64,000 bases of DNA from Anticarsia gemmatalis (lineage: Eukaryota > Arthropoda > Insecta > Lepidoptera > Erebidae), in the NCBI RefSeq assembly GCF_050436995.1, contig NC_134745.1, positions 2,914,001 to 2,978,000 of the forward strand, given 5' to 3'. Below are positions 39,201 through 50,000 of this stretch, piece after piece. The notes beneath the pieces were generated by a model. The model was not told the origin of the DNA, did no database searches, and was given only the letters and a program-made list of their open reading frames with translations. Position 1 is the first letter of the stretch, and each line of letters begins with the position of its first letter. Made by a program: the position numbers and the translations under genes.

Positions 39201-42200
39201 GTATATTAATAAGTGACGCAATTTATTTTGACTGCATTTTAACTCCCAACAAGGAATTGGCGATGCAGTAAATCTAAAAACCGTTAAATCTAAATATTAT
39301 GCATTTATCTTTGCTAACGATGTGTCAATTGTTCCTCTATTAATTTACACGTTTTTAAAGTATTTCTTTATGTTTCCATTATTCTAATTTTATTATAATA
39401 ACACTATTTTGCTTTTAAAAAGGTCGAAATATTTTATTTTCGCGTTATTTAATTTAATTTGCACACTATTATTTCAACAAAAACGACTTTTTCTTTTGTT
39501 TTTGAATGTTGTTTTTTAATAATAGTGACACGTAGTTTTTGTTACAACAATACTATAAAATAGTTTTTAAATTTTGACCTTTTCCGAAAAAAAAAAAAAT
39601 ATTTATTTTATTTTATTGACTTGATTTTTTTAAATGTCAGTAAGATTAAATACATTTTAATAATAATATATAAAATAAATACTAGGAAAAAACATCGCAT
39701 TAGAATTTTAGATTTCGTTTGTTAGTTTGATATATTTATTTGATTGCAAACACAAAGCACTTAATCAATAGCAATAATCAGAATATTTATTGTGTCAATA
39801 AAACATGATCTTTTCAACTTCATTATTATTTTATTATAACGTTATAAATAACACCTCATTATTTCAACAACGTTTGTTAAAAGACTTAATAATAATAAAA
39901 ATACGCTAATTATGTGCGATAAATAGTTCCTGCTATTTTATTTGGTTTTTCTAATTTCGTAATTTTTAATGGAATATTCTCGATGTTAGCCTGGAATTTG
40001 GTAGTCTGCTGTGGTACTACGGCTATATAAGCTCTAATTTCATGGGAGCAACAACATTAATGAAAAAAACATCGATTTATTTCGTCTTTGAGTACAAACA
40101 ACTCTTATAAAATATAACAATACTATATCTAAGTTATTTTTGTTTCAGGATCAATACTTCGAAAGATATTTAACTCTGTAAGTAATAAGTTATAATTACC
40201 CTAACTTTTAGCAAATACCCCATTCCTAATTTTATTGATTCAATTCAATAATTTTTCAATATGCGTTATGCTATAAAGTATTATTCTAGGTTCATGGAGA
40301 TTCTAATTCTGGTGTGAATATTTCAGAGTCAAAGTAAATTACTTCGTACAATTCTATTGGTTGATGTGGAGGAACGTTCAGGCACTGAAAAGAAACTATA
40401 GCATATGGGTAGCGGAATTTGTACTACTTTTGGTAAGTTTAGAATTAAAATGTTATGTTTTTATTGTGTTGTAGTTGTAGTTTATTTATATGTAAGTGTA
40501 CAAATGTAATTTAAACATGTATTTTGTTTTAAATTGTCTCTAACCAATCAAGCCAATTATTGCCCTGCTATTATTTGTAATAAAACAATTAAAACGTCAA
40601 TTAATTTTATTCTTAACACACCTGCGCTCTTTGTACATACATCTTTTATTATTTGTGTACAGCCTACGTAATTATACTATAAACAAAGTCCTCCAACATT
40701 GACCAGTTTCAATGAAAATGTCCGCCGTAGCCGGATATCGGCTAGGACCTTATTAATATAATTTCAATAATCAATGAAAAAGGATCAATAGTTGCTTTTG
40801 TGGTCACCTGATATTTGTGAACAATAATTATTTCAATAATGCTATCGCTACCTTTTATAACGAACAGTTTCTGCTTTCTTTTACCCTTTCCATTCGGATC
40901 GTATAGTAATATATCTTCCTTAATTTAAATCAACCAACAGCTTAACGGTAACCTTTTCTCTTCAGTTCGTAGGTTTGATAATCTCAATCCCATATGCGGG
41001 ACATTTCGAAGAACTGGATCAACGTGACATACAAAACGTGGAAGGACTCCTATACTTGACGATTGCTGAAACGATATTCTTATTCATATACGCTGTATTC
41101 ATCACATTCCCGAGCGAAGTGCCTATATTACTTCGAGAGACTGCCAGTGGATTGTACTCGCCGTTACCTTATTACTTGTCGAAGATGATATTTTGGGTAA
41201 GTTTCCGCAGTTATATATTGTTGGGTAAATGTTTTAAGTGTTCGTCAGTTTAGTAACTAATTATACTGTTTATTTTACAACCATTTTTGTTGGAACTTTA
41301 AATAAACTATTATGTGTTACAACTACGGAATAATATTTTCCGTTTTAGCAAATTGCTAAAGTGGATCCATTTAGATTTACTACTGAATTAGAGTTTATCA
41401 ATGCTCGGATAACGCGGAATAATGTAGCTGTAATTAAATATTTTCAATCTCTTTTTCTTTGTAGATACCTCGTGCAGTGATAGAACCGACGTTGTATACG
41501 GCACTTATATTCTTGGTAGCCGGACTACGCGGTGGTTTCTGGGGCTGGCTCGGATTCAACTTCATTTGTATACTCTGTGCTAACTACGCTAATGCTTATG
41601 GTAAGTACCATTTTTATGAAAATATTAACTTTTCACACATTATTAAATTTGTAGTGTTGTACCGTTACCCTTTGATTATATTGGTGTTTTCTTACCCTTA
41701 CCCTAGTCTTGTTAGTAGTTTAGTATAGTATTATGCTTGTATTACACGCTTAATGTTGATTATGCAATCTGTAGCACTTAAAAAGGCTTTATTCCATATT
41801 GCAGCAATACTAAGGTTATTTAATTAAGCGCGTGTCAGATATCAATATGCAAAATTAAAAGGGTAGTCAAAATTCCAAATTCAAGCACATACAATTCTTT
41901 TTTTTTTAAATTGGCAATGAAATTAAATTTTCATATCCGCAGGCTCGTTAATATCATCGACGTTCGACTCAATGGAGACCGCAGCGCTCGTGTCCGTACC
42001 ATTCGACCTTATTGGCACTATGTTTTCCGGCATTTACCTCAACATAGCCAGCGTTACCCCTTACCTATCATGGCTTAGATACGTATCAGGGTTTTACTAT
42101 GGCGTAGAGAGCATTTCCATACTTCAATGGAATTCCATCGACTCGATCGAATGTGTAGAAATTAAGGGTATACCTTGTATAAAAACCGGTGCTGGTGTAT

Positions 42201-42331
42201 TAAACAGATATGGATATGTCGAAGAACATTTCTGGCGTAATTGTTTCTGCTTGCTTTCTATGTACTGTATCGCTCATTTGATATCTTTCCTCATGGTTGT
42301 GAAGAGAAGTAGGGGCACGCCCGTTTATTAA
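30285..42331 (+). CDS. ABCG half-transporter, tentatively ok-like (pigment/urate group)
   Basis: Eleven coding exons: 30285-30489, 33339-33387, 33603-33786, 35937-36089, 36579-36817, 38481-38691, 40149-40177, 40327-40432, 40966-41196, 41465-41600, 41943-42331 (1932 nt, 643 aa). All introns are GT-AG and phases agree. The ATP-binding domain comes first: Walker A GSSGAGKT (residues 83-90), Q-loop FVPQED, signature LSGGERKRV (184-192), Walker B ILFCDEP and D-loop GLDS (204-216), switch His241 in SVHQPAS. The six-helix membrane domain follows from about residue 365 and ends TPVY. This is the reverse ABCG order of the white/scarlet/brown/ok group. Such half-transporters dimerise, often with White, to load pigment precursors or urate into granules. 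The C-terminal membrane part looks less like Drosophila Brown than the neighbouring paralogue does, so ok is my tentative assignment. A 29-nt exon is notable. AATAAA at 42475 and 42533. A second version of the last exon lies downstream. Confidence 0.92.
31970..32005. repeat. Perfect 16-bp inverted repeat
   Basis: AACGGAACGGAAAGTA and its exact reverse complement are separated by TTAT. It lies in the first coding intron of the ok-like gene and would form a stable hairpin in the pre-mRNA. Confidence 0.85.
35148..35205 (+). repeat. SINE fragment, family of 54181-54360
   Basis: GTGCCCGGTATATGGTAATA and CACCCTATAACATGGGACAT match, in reverse complement, the 5' part of the segment at 54181-54360. 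Confidence 0.55.
35690..35870. repeat. Degraded interspersed repeat
   Basis: Contains AAATCCGTTTTGTAGTTTTGGC followed by a TGTAACAAACATCC segment, the sort of tail seen in many dispersed lepidopteran repeats and related in style to 3063-3272. Located just before exon 4 of the ok-like gene. Confidence 0.35.
38780..38860 (-). repeat. SINE fragment, family of 58150-58473
   Basis: GGGAGGGATTAGGGTTTAAG and CCACCAAGCTCGCCAAGTGCGG match the complement of the SINE body. It follows exon 6 of the ok-like gene by about 90 bp. Confidence 0.5.
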
Positions 42332-42474
42332 GATTGTAAATAGTTTTTTATCACTTAGTGATGCTTGATAATACTCGCAACTGGAAATTGGTTGACAATA
42401 CGTAGAAGTTAATTTAGCATAATTTAGCTTTAAAGCATGTGATTAAACGATAGTCTCGACAGCAGCTTACCTCG

Positions 42475-42480
42475 AATAAA
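42475..42480 (+). terminator. Poly-A signal of the proximal last exon
   Basis: AATAAA 144 bases past the stop at 42331; a second AATAAA lies at 42533-42538. Confidence 0.5.
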
Positions 42481-42689
42481 AGTCACAAAATAGTTTAAAA
42501 TGTGTAAATATTGGTAACAAAATGCTCATAGCAATAAACATATTTTCTTATATTCAATCATTATATACAGCAGTTGACCGGTATACGGGAGATCGAATAG
42601 AGTAAATAAGTATAAGAGTAAATATTATGTACTTTCTCAACTATATTGTCAGCGTTAGAAAATCGTAGCTGTTCATACTTCTTAAAACT

Positions 42690-42772
42690 CATCAGGTTTT
42701 CATATAAAATTTCTCGATCACAACCTGGTTAGGTCGGTAGTCGGTAGTAGTAGAGAATCGAGCTACTTGTCT
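42690..42772. mobile_element. Truncated MITE, GTAGCTCGATTCT family
   Basis: Reverse-orientation copy ending GTAGAGAATCGAGCTAC. Shares the TATCGACTACCGAC-type subterminal block (as complement) with the copies at 2867 and 56581. Confidence 0.55.
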
Positions 42773-44256
42773 ATGAATCTTGTATTGACGTGTGACGTCG
42801 TCTTTGCGATGCGTTGACGCAGTGCAGAGTTGGGGCGTCACCCTTGAGTACGCGTAGTTAGGAAGTAGGAAAAACACCATCAAAAAAAATGTGATGTTAT
42901 GTCACCACTATGTCCTAAAGCAATCTCTTGATGGGATTTTTCCTCACGCACTGCTTCTCTACCCCGCACGATGAAAACGCAGCCTTCAAGCTCAATGTAA
43001 ACCACTAACCATACAAACGAAAAAATACTCTGGTAATTCAGTGAAAGGACGTGTTTTGCAAAATTTAATGCTAAAAAGCATGTTTGTTATGATATTTTTC
43101 TAAATTGTTTTCATTAATTTCTTATATTTTTTCAAAATCTTAGGGAATTAGCTCAATAAATTCTACAAGGTTTTATTATGTGTATTTATTTGAGTTAACC
43201 CTTTACCTATTCCTTTTACGCTTTTTTACTTTGCTACTTTTATGGTAGACGCAGAGGAGGGACTTTACAATTTGATAGAGTTATAGCAAAAGTATTTCGT
43301 CTGCGTAGGTTTATTAAACTTTTAATTATACCCTCACAAAAAATATAGGAAAAGTAATCCCGTTCCCAATCTTTCTCCTATAAATTAACCAAGTATAGAC
43401 CAAGGTAAGTCGCTTTACAGTTCTTTTAACTACAACCCATGAGTTCCAGTATCCCACTGCTTGGCAAAAGCCTTCTAAAAATTGAGATATATTACTGCTC
43501 GTACGCAAGGCTACTCAGATCTCCGAAACTCAGAGACTTTAGAACCCATTGAGATTTGTACAAAGGTCCCATAATTGGATTAGTATGGCGGTAGTTACTT
43601 GAAGACTAAAATAGTTGAGCATCGGAGTCTTGCGTAGCGTTGTGTACGAACCTTATCGTATAATTGAATCTTATCATATTATATCCCACAGCTCAACTTA
43701 CAGAATAAGTATTCAGTAACCTGTGCATTTTACTAGTCCCAATTCTAATGTAATTTGAGAATTATTACCTGCATTTCAATCGTATAAACATGTAAAGGTG
43801 TAATATAAGTAGCTATATAATATAATTAAGTAAGAAAATGTTCACGTCAATTAAAATACCTTGTTTTGTTCAAAACCACTTTTCTCTATAAATATGCTTA
43901 TGCATATGCATGCTATGCATTTACAACTTTATTATTAGCGTGCTAGGTTAGAGAGTTTTGATTCAAAATTTATTTAAATTGCTTAAAGTGAAGTGAGATA
44001 AGGTTTATGAGTGCTTTTAAAGTTCCATTAGCGCAATTTAATAAACATACATTTCAGATAAAACTGCGCACAATATAAAATTGAAAGGTTTTTTCAATTA
44101 GGCACACTAAAAATAGATCTTGCATAGCAGCCTTACTGAACTAAGACTTTCGGTATTTCCATTTCAATCTGCATGCAATAACAATCCAGACAAGAATTAT
44201 TAATATTCTTTTCTTTTTTATAAAATAAAATCTCGAACAGCTTTCTTGCGTTTCAG

Positions 44257-44645
44257 GCTCATTTCTGTCAGCAACCTTTGACAAAATGGAGACGGCAGCA
44301 TTAATATCAGTTCCTCACGACTTAATAGGGATCATGTTTTCTGGGATCTACCTCAATTTGGCTACAGCTCCACCATACTTCTCCTGGCTTCGATACATTT
44401 CAGGGTTTTATTACGGCACGGAATGCGTTTCCGTACTCCAATGGAACTTGGTTGATACTATCAATTGTGCGAACGGCGAAGGTATGCCTTGTATAAGAAC
44501 AGGAGCAGGAGTTTTAAAGCGATTTGGTTATGACGAAGCTAACTTCTGGATAGATTGTGGATGTATTATGACGTTGTATGCCTTTGGTAACTGTGTGGCT
44601 TACGCCATGGTGGTGAAAAGAAGTAAAGGGACACCCGTGTATTGA
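44257..44645 (+). CDS. Second, intact terminal exon of the ok-like ABCG gene
   Basis: Preceded by the acceptor TTCTTGCGTTTCAG and starting GC-TCA, this exon restores the same split glycine codon as exon 11 at 41943. It is also exactly 389 nt and ends in the same VKRS-(R/K)-GTPVY followed by a stop. Conserved blocks include METAAL, DLIG-MFSGIYLN, SWLRY-SGFYYG, LQWN and PCI-TGAGVL. Differences are mostly conservative and include the last membrane helix (MTLYAFGNCVAYAMVV versus LSMYCIAHLISFLMVV). It has its own AATAAA at 44656. No other exon of a duplicate gene lies between the two, so alternative terminal-exon use (exon 10 donor at 41601 to this acceptor) is the simplest reading. A partial tandem duplicate kept by chance is the alternative, but the frame is undamaged. 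Confidence 0.8.
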
Positions 44646-44655
44646 TAGTTTTAAG

Positions 44656-44661
44656 AATAAA
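44656..44661 (+). terminator. Poly-A signal of the distal last exon
   Basis: AATAAA 11 bases past the TGA at 44645, followed by T-rich sequence. Confidence 0.6.
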
Positions 44662-45866
44662 TGTACAAATATATGTTTTTTACTGAGTATTTTTTGTTTT
44701 TTTATTGTATTAAAATGTTTGTTTCTGTAGATCTATGAATAATTTGGAGCAAGCGTGCGAGATGTTGTGAAAATATTCCGTTCCGTAGTTTTCCGAAAAA
44801 GGCGACATAATCGCAATTCGAAGTACCTACTTGGTAAGGCTGCTTAAGAAAACTTAAGTTTGAGGAGCATTCAGGTATGGTAGAATTGAATACTACTGAA
44901 AAAACAGAGCCATTTTTATATCTACTGAATACCTACTTAAAAACTCGATATAGCCACTGCTATTCTATCTCATAAATCAGATACCTATTATCACACATTA
45001 ACGATATACAAAAATTTTAATAAGATGCTACACACAGCCTAAAATTAATTTTACGATTATTGATTTAAATCACATCTAAACCTACTGGATAGATAAACAT
45101 CTCTTATAATAATCGTCGGAACATTTGCATGGTAATTGGGTGTTCATGACAAATTAGAGTGTTCGTTCGTAATGATGGCTCGAGGGCACCGTCACAGCAA
45201 CGCGTCTATGGTGTTACGTAAAAATATGAGTTTTTTTTATCATCAAACTAGTTTTATAGAGCACAAAGTACAAGAACACAGTGTTGCCAAGCATGGTTTA
45301 AACTGTTAAAGATCAGCGTTTTTTAAGAGGTCTGAAGATTTTTAATTCGGGGGCTCTTGTTTTTAGCTAATTGTATTCGCATGGTTTTACACGATTAATG
45401 TAGCTTAATATCAAACAGCGCAGTCCAATTGCTTCGAGCTACTACAGCATTTCAAAAGTAAAGTTTAAATAGAATTACATTTACCTACAAATTTGTCAAT
45501 AAAAAGATCACCAGGCGGTTCTATGCCTATCTACGCAGCTGTAGTCCCCACTCAGACCAGCAGGGGCTCCTATTATAATTCATATACATAAATTTATAAA
45601 TCATAACTACATATTTATATGCAAAATATTTTTTTGGAATCTGTCTGTAGAATCAAGTAGAGCAGGTTATCTACAACGAAACAAGATTGCAGTAACGCCT
45701 TCACATATTTTATTTAACCTGATTAAGCAATCATAATACATACATACTAAACACTACTGTACTGAATATTATCATAAAAATATTCATATCAAACTTTTTA
45801 GTCTACGCGTAGGAAGTCCAAAGCTTCAAGGATATGATAAAAATAAAGGACAAAATCCTACTATAC

Positions 45867-45975
45867 TAATATTATGAATGCAAGTCTGTCTCTATCACTT
45901 TTAAGGCCAAACTACCCAACCGTTTGTAACGAAATTTAGCATAGAGTTAGTTTAAGACACAGTATCAAACATAGG
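45867..45975 (+). repeat. Degraded interspersed repeat
   Basis: Begins CTATACTAATATTATGAATG followed by CAAGTCTGTCTC, a head found in many lepidopteran non-autonomous repeats, then TTAGCATAGAGTTAGTTTAA. Similar start to the Helitron-like copies but a different body. Confidence 0.5.
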
Positions 45976-46019
45976 TGTATTTTTACAAAAATCAATCAAT
46001 AAACGGAAAAAAATAAACA

Positions 46020-46220
46020 AAATTTTAACTCCTTAATGTCCCACTACTGGGCAAGGGTCTCCTGCCGTAATAAGGGTGGGCTTTGAGTCCACCACGCTGG
46101 CCTGACCAAGTGCGGATTGGGGACTTTGCATACCTTCAAGATCTGTTCTAAAGAACTCCCTGGCATGCTAAGTTTGTATCACGATGTTTTCCTTCACCGT
46201 TGGAACAATTGATTTTATGA
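46020..46220 (-). mobile_element. tRNA-type SINE, 5'-truncated, reverse orientation
   Basis: The complement carries the body of the 58150-58473 SINE in order: CGGTGAAGGAAAACATCGTG, GCAAAGTCCCCAATCCGCAC, GCCAGCGTGGTGG and GCCCAGTAGTGGGACA. The tRNA-like head is absent. Confidence 0.75.
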
Positions 46221-47047
46221 AATGTTGCTCGTAATGAAACTGGGGGCTAATATATAAGAGCAAACTTTGTTCGAAACTAAACTATGTTTGTAAGCTCGTA
46301 AAATACATAAAAAGTAAACACACATAGTTACCGAACGGTTGTGAATCATATCTATGAAGTTGATCATAAAAAGTCAAGACTCGTTTTTGTTCCGCCATGA
46401 TCGACGATGTGATTGTTCTGACAAATTATGTGGATACAGAGACTTCCTTAACATTATTCATGTTGGGCGTTGAAGAAAAAATGTTTTATTGTTTTCTATA
46501 TTCGGGCATAGCTACTATCAATGATGATATATTGAATATATTATATTCTACCATGACTATACTACTCAGTAACTATTTTAGTGCGTGATTCTTAAATCTA
46601 ATATCTTTCTCCGAAAGATGTATAAAGAAATAAGAATTGTACTATGGTTTTCATACAACGAACTCATACATTTATGTTGATAACTAATTAGTACCAGTTA
46701 CGTAATCGACTAATTAAAAATGAATGCATATTAATGAAGTCTATTGCGTAATGAGCCTTGTCTTATAATATAGCCAATAGCCAGATGATAGGGCAATCGA
46801 CTCAGTTTAAGTTTCCGGCAGCTGCTAAAGGAATCTTATTCTTCTCTCAAATTAATGCTTCGCTCTTTTTTATAATAAAATAAAAAAAATACTTAAGTTC
46901 TGGTTTTCATAGATTCTCTTATCTTGAAAGCTTTTAGTAATAACCAAACAGGACCTTATTTTGCCATTGGAAAAGTGAAATAAAACGATATTTCCAATAA
47001 TAAAATATTTAATAAATATAAAATCCTCTTAACTATAAAACTTAATT

Positions 47048-50000
47048 CTAATAGGCATAACCCTTCCTCTCCTCCCTCTTCAGTCCGAAGTAACCAAGCA
47101 GACTCCAGAACACTGTCACAAATAAGAATCCCAATAAATCTTGTAGAATGAAGTCTTCTGAATACCCGTTACCTAACAACACTGCTGATCCATCTTTGAC
47201 ACACGTCATTGTTATATTTGCTGGGCAATCTGAAAAAAAACACAAGTACCCACATTTTTATTTTATTGGTCAGTTTCTTAGATGAACTTTGCGGCTTGAA
47301 AATGCGAGTAACAAAAGCTATGTTAAAAAGTGGTATCGTTCTTTATAGCAACTCAAGTTTAATTGGTATGTATTTTGGCGAAACTACCATCCACGAAAAG
47401 CCTAGTCCATAATAAATTATCGATTTTGATGTCACCTATTTAAAAATGTAACAATATAAGTCGTTGAAGGACTTAAAGTTTATGCTCTTAAATAATATTG
47501 TAATTTTTTCAATTATAACATAACACAGAACTTTTTATACTATATCGTTTACCTCCCACGTTATATTTTTCTTTGTAACTATAAAATAATTTCGATGTTC
47601 AAGCATGATGATGATCATCAATCTTACAATATACTCGGAAGCTCTTTAAGGTCAGTTCTATCAAAACTAACGATCGCAGTATCACATTCTTGCTTTATAG
47701 TTTTATACTATTAAAATACCACTAAACTGGTCAACATAATCAAAATATTAGATCACAAATTATGACTAATTTGCTAAGTTCTCGAAATCTGGAATTTCAA
47801 ATTATAATTTTGATGTTCACGCCCAGGTTCACAGGCCTTGACATCTGAACCTTAAACTTTTTATTTTTATTATACCTGAATACCTATACTTTAATCTACT
47901 CTCAGGTAAAGTTGTATTTTTTGGAAATCCGTCCGTGTTTTTAGAATTCGTGGCATTAGGTAATGTTATCGTTTTATTGCCCGATTAGTAGTAGTACTTA
48001 TTCCTATGTAGTTATAAAAACGTCTTTAAAGACACCCATGCCTCCCTGATTCGTTTAGAAATTTAAGTCGCCAGTAAGAACAACTGTTTACTGTTGTCTG
48101 CACAATACCTGTGATTTTTATCTCTTCTGATAAACTTCACTTCTAGGAATTTCGGTAAAGTCTATCCACACACGAAACGATGTACCTATAAAAAGAAATC
48201 ATAATTTGTTTCTCTGCACTTACCAATATGATCAATCTGTTTCCAATAAATATTGCTAACAGCTTCCAATGCGTAGTAGAAGTGTGACAGGTACTTCACT
48301 GGGTACATCCAGGTGGGGAGCGAGGAGATACGGAGGAAGGCTCCGGACATCAGGAACAGTGGCAAGTCTGCGCACGGCATCACGTCGCCCATGATGCCTG
48401 TTGACGTGAAGAGGGCTGCCATGCCGAGACCTTAAGGGAATAAAACATAAAAAAAATGAGAGTATAGATAATATATTCGGGTAGAATATGTGGACCGAAG
48501 GCTTCCTAGCTGGGCTGTGTCGAGTGGGTTGGGAAAACCGTTAGGCTAAATTAGTAAAAAGTCGCCATATTTTATGGTATTTTGTTCTTCACATATGACG
48601 ATGTTTTCAGACAATTTAATGTTTATCTTTCCGCTTGCAATAGATTTATTGGTGAGAATTTTTAATACTTTTAAATGTCTTGCAGCGTCTTTGATCGAAT
48701 GTCCACTATATGGACAATTCACGAAACTTATTAATGAGAAACAAAAGTATCTTTACCCATTTATATATCTTGAGAGAAGAAATTGGTATCCACTATCCTA
48801 GTCCATTGAAATGTTACATAAGTTTTACATTTCTTAGAGGACGCAATTTTATTTTTGGAACATGTAGGGGGGGTCAATAGAAGCTTAACTTGAAGTTTGT
48901 GGGGTTGCCACTCTTGTCCCCCGGCCGCCATCTTGGAAAACACTTTTTTCGCACGAAGGCACGTTAAATTGTGGGTCCCGGCTGTCATTTTCGAAGATCT
49001 TTGACAGTCGTTAACAGTAGTCAGAAGCTTGAAAGTCTGACAACCAGTCTTAACGGCGGGTATCGTTTTAAATCCCAGATAACTGGGTTGTGGAGGTCAG
49101 ATAGGCTGTCGCTCCACGTAAAACACTGATATTCAGCTGCATCTGGTGAGACTGGAAACCGACTTCAACATAGTTTAGAAAAAAGGCTAAGCTAATATGT
49201 ATAAATATTAAAAAATTACCTCAGACCAATCTTGTAGAGTATTTTTCGAGGAGAATTTATCCCTATAATTTTTTTCACCTTCATTAATTAGAAACTCAGT
49301 AACAGCGCTCCGAAGTAGACCGGATTCGGAAAGAAAATTTTTGTAAAAATAAAATCACTTTTTTGCTTATAACTTCTTTAATTGTTAATTTAGGGCAAAA
49401 AGTTGTTTTACATATTTGTAGGCAAAATAATTTGCTACAAATTATGCTTTTACAATTTTATTGTAAAACGCATAGTTTCTGAGATATAGCGAAAAAAGTG
49501 TTTTCCAAGATGGCGGCCGGGGGACAAGAGTGGCAACCCCACAAACTTCAAGTTAAGCTTCTATTGACCCCCCCTACACGTTCCAAAAATAAAATTGCGT
49601 CCTCTAAGAAATGCAATATTCGGCCCTCAAATTGTAACATTTCAATGGACTATCCAGCAATTTAGTCAAATGATCTAACAAAGACGTTGTCGGTCTTTTC
49701 CACTTACCATAGGCTACGGCAGGCACAGCGCTGAGCGTCAAAGCTACGATGAACTCCATCGCAGTTATCACGTGGTTGGGCAAGTCCACCGCTATCGTGG
49801 TCAAAGAGACTAGAGTGATCGGCCACAGTATGCACCGGGGAATCTGTTGGAAATTTGTACTTAAGAAAGAGTTATGTGGAAGATATTCCAATTCTTTATT
49901 TGTTGTTAAAGTAGGTTAAAGTGTTTGAAATCTTTGAGTATCTGTTTTTAGTAATCTACGTAGCTAAGGAATTTTCTATTGATGTTTAGGATAGTTGTTG

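Larger units (their letters stand above)
42332..44256. other. Between alternative last exons of the ok-like gene
   Basis: Contains the 3' UTR and poly-A signals of the proximal last exon, a truncated MITE copy (42690-42772) and a small SINE fragment near 43440. No remnant of other ABCG exons was seen. Confidence 0.5.
44662..47047. other. Convergent intergenic region between the two ABCG genes
   Basis: Both genes end into this region. It holds a degraded repeat at 45867-45975 and a reversed SINE at 46020-46220. No gene or RNA gene is recognised. Confidence 0.5.

Noticed and set aside
44257..44645. Last exon of a complete third ABCG gene
   Set aside because: No ATP-binding or upstream membrane exons were found between 42331 and 44257, so an independent full gene is not supported.
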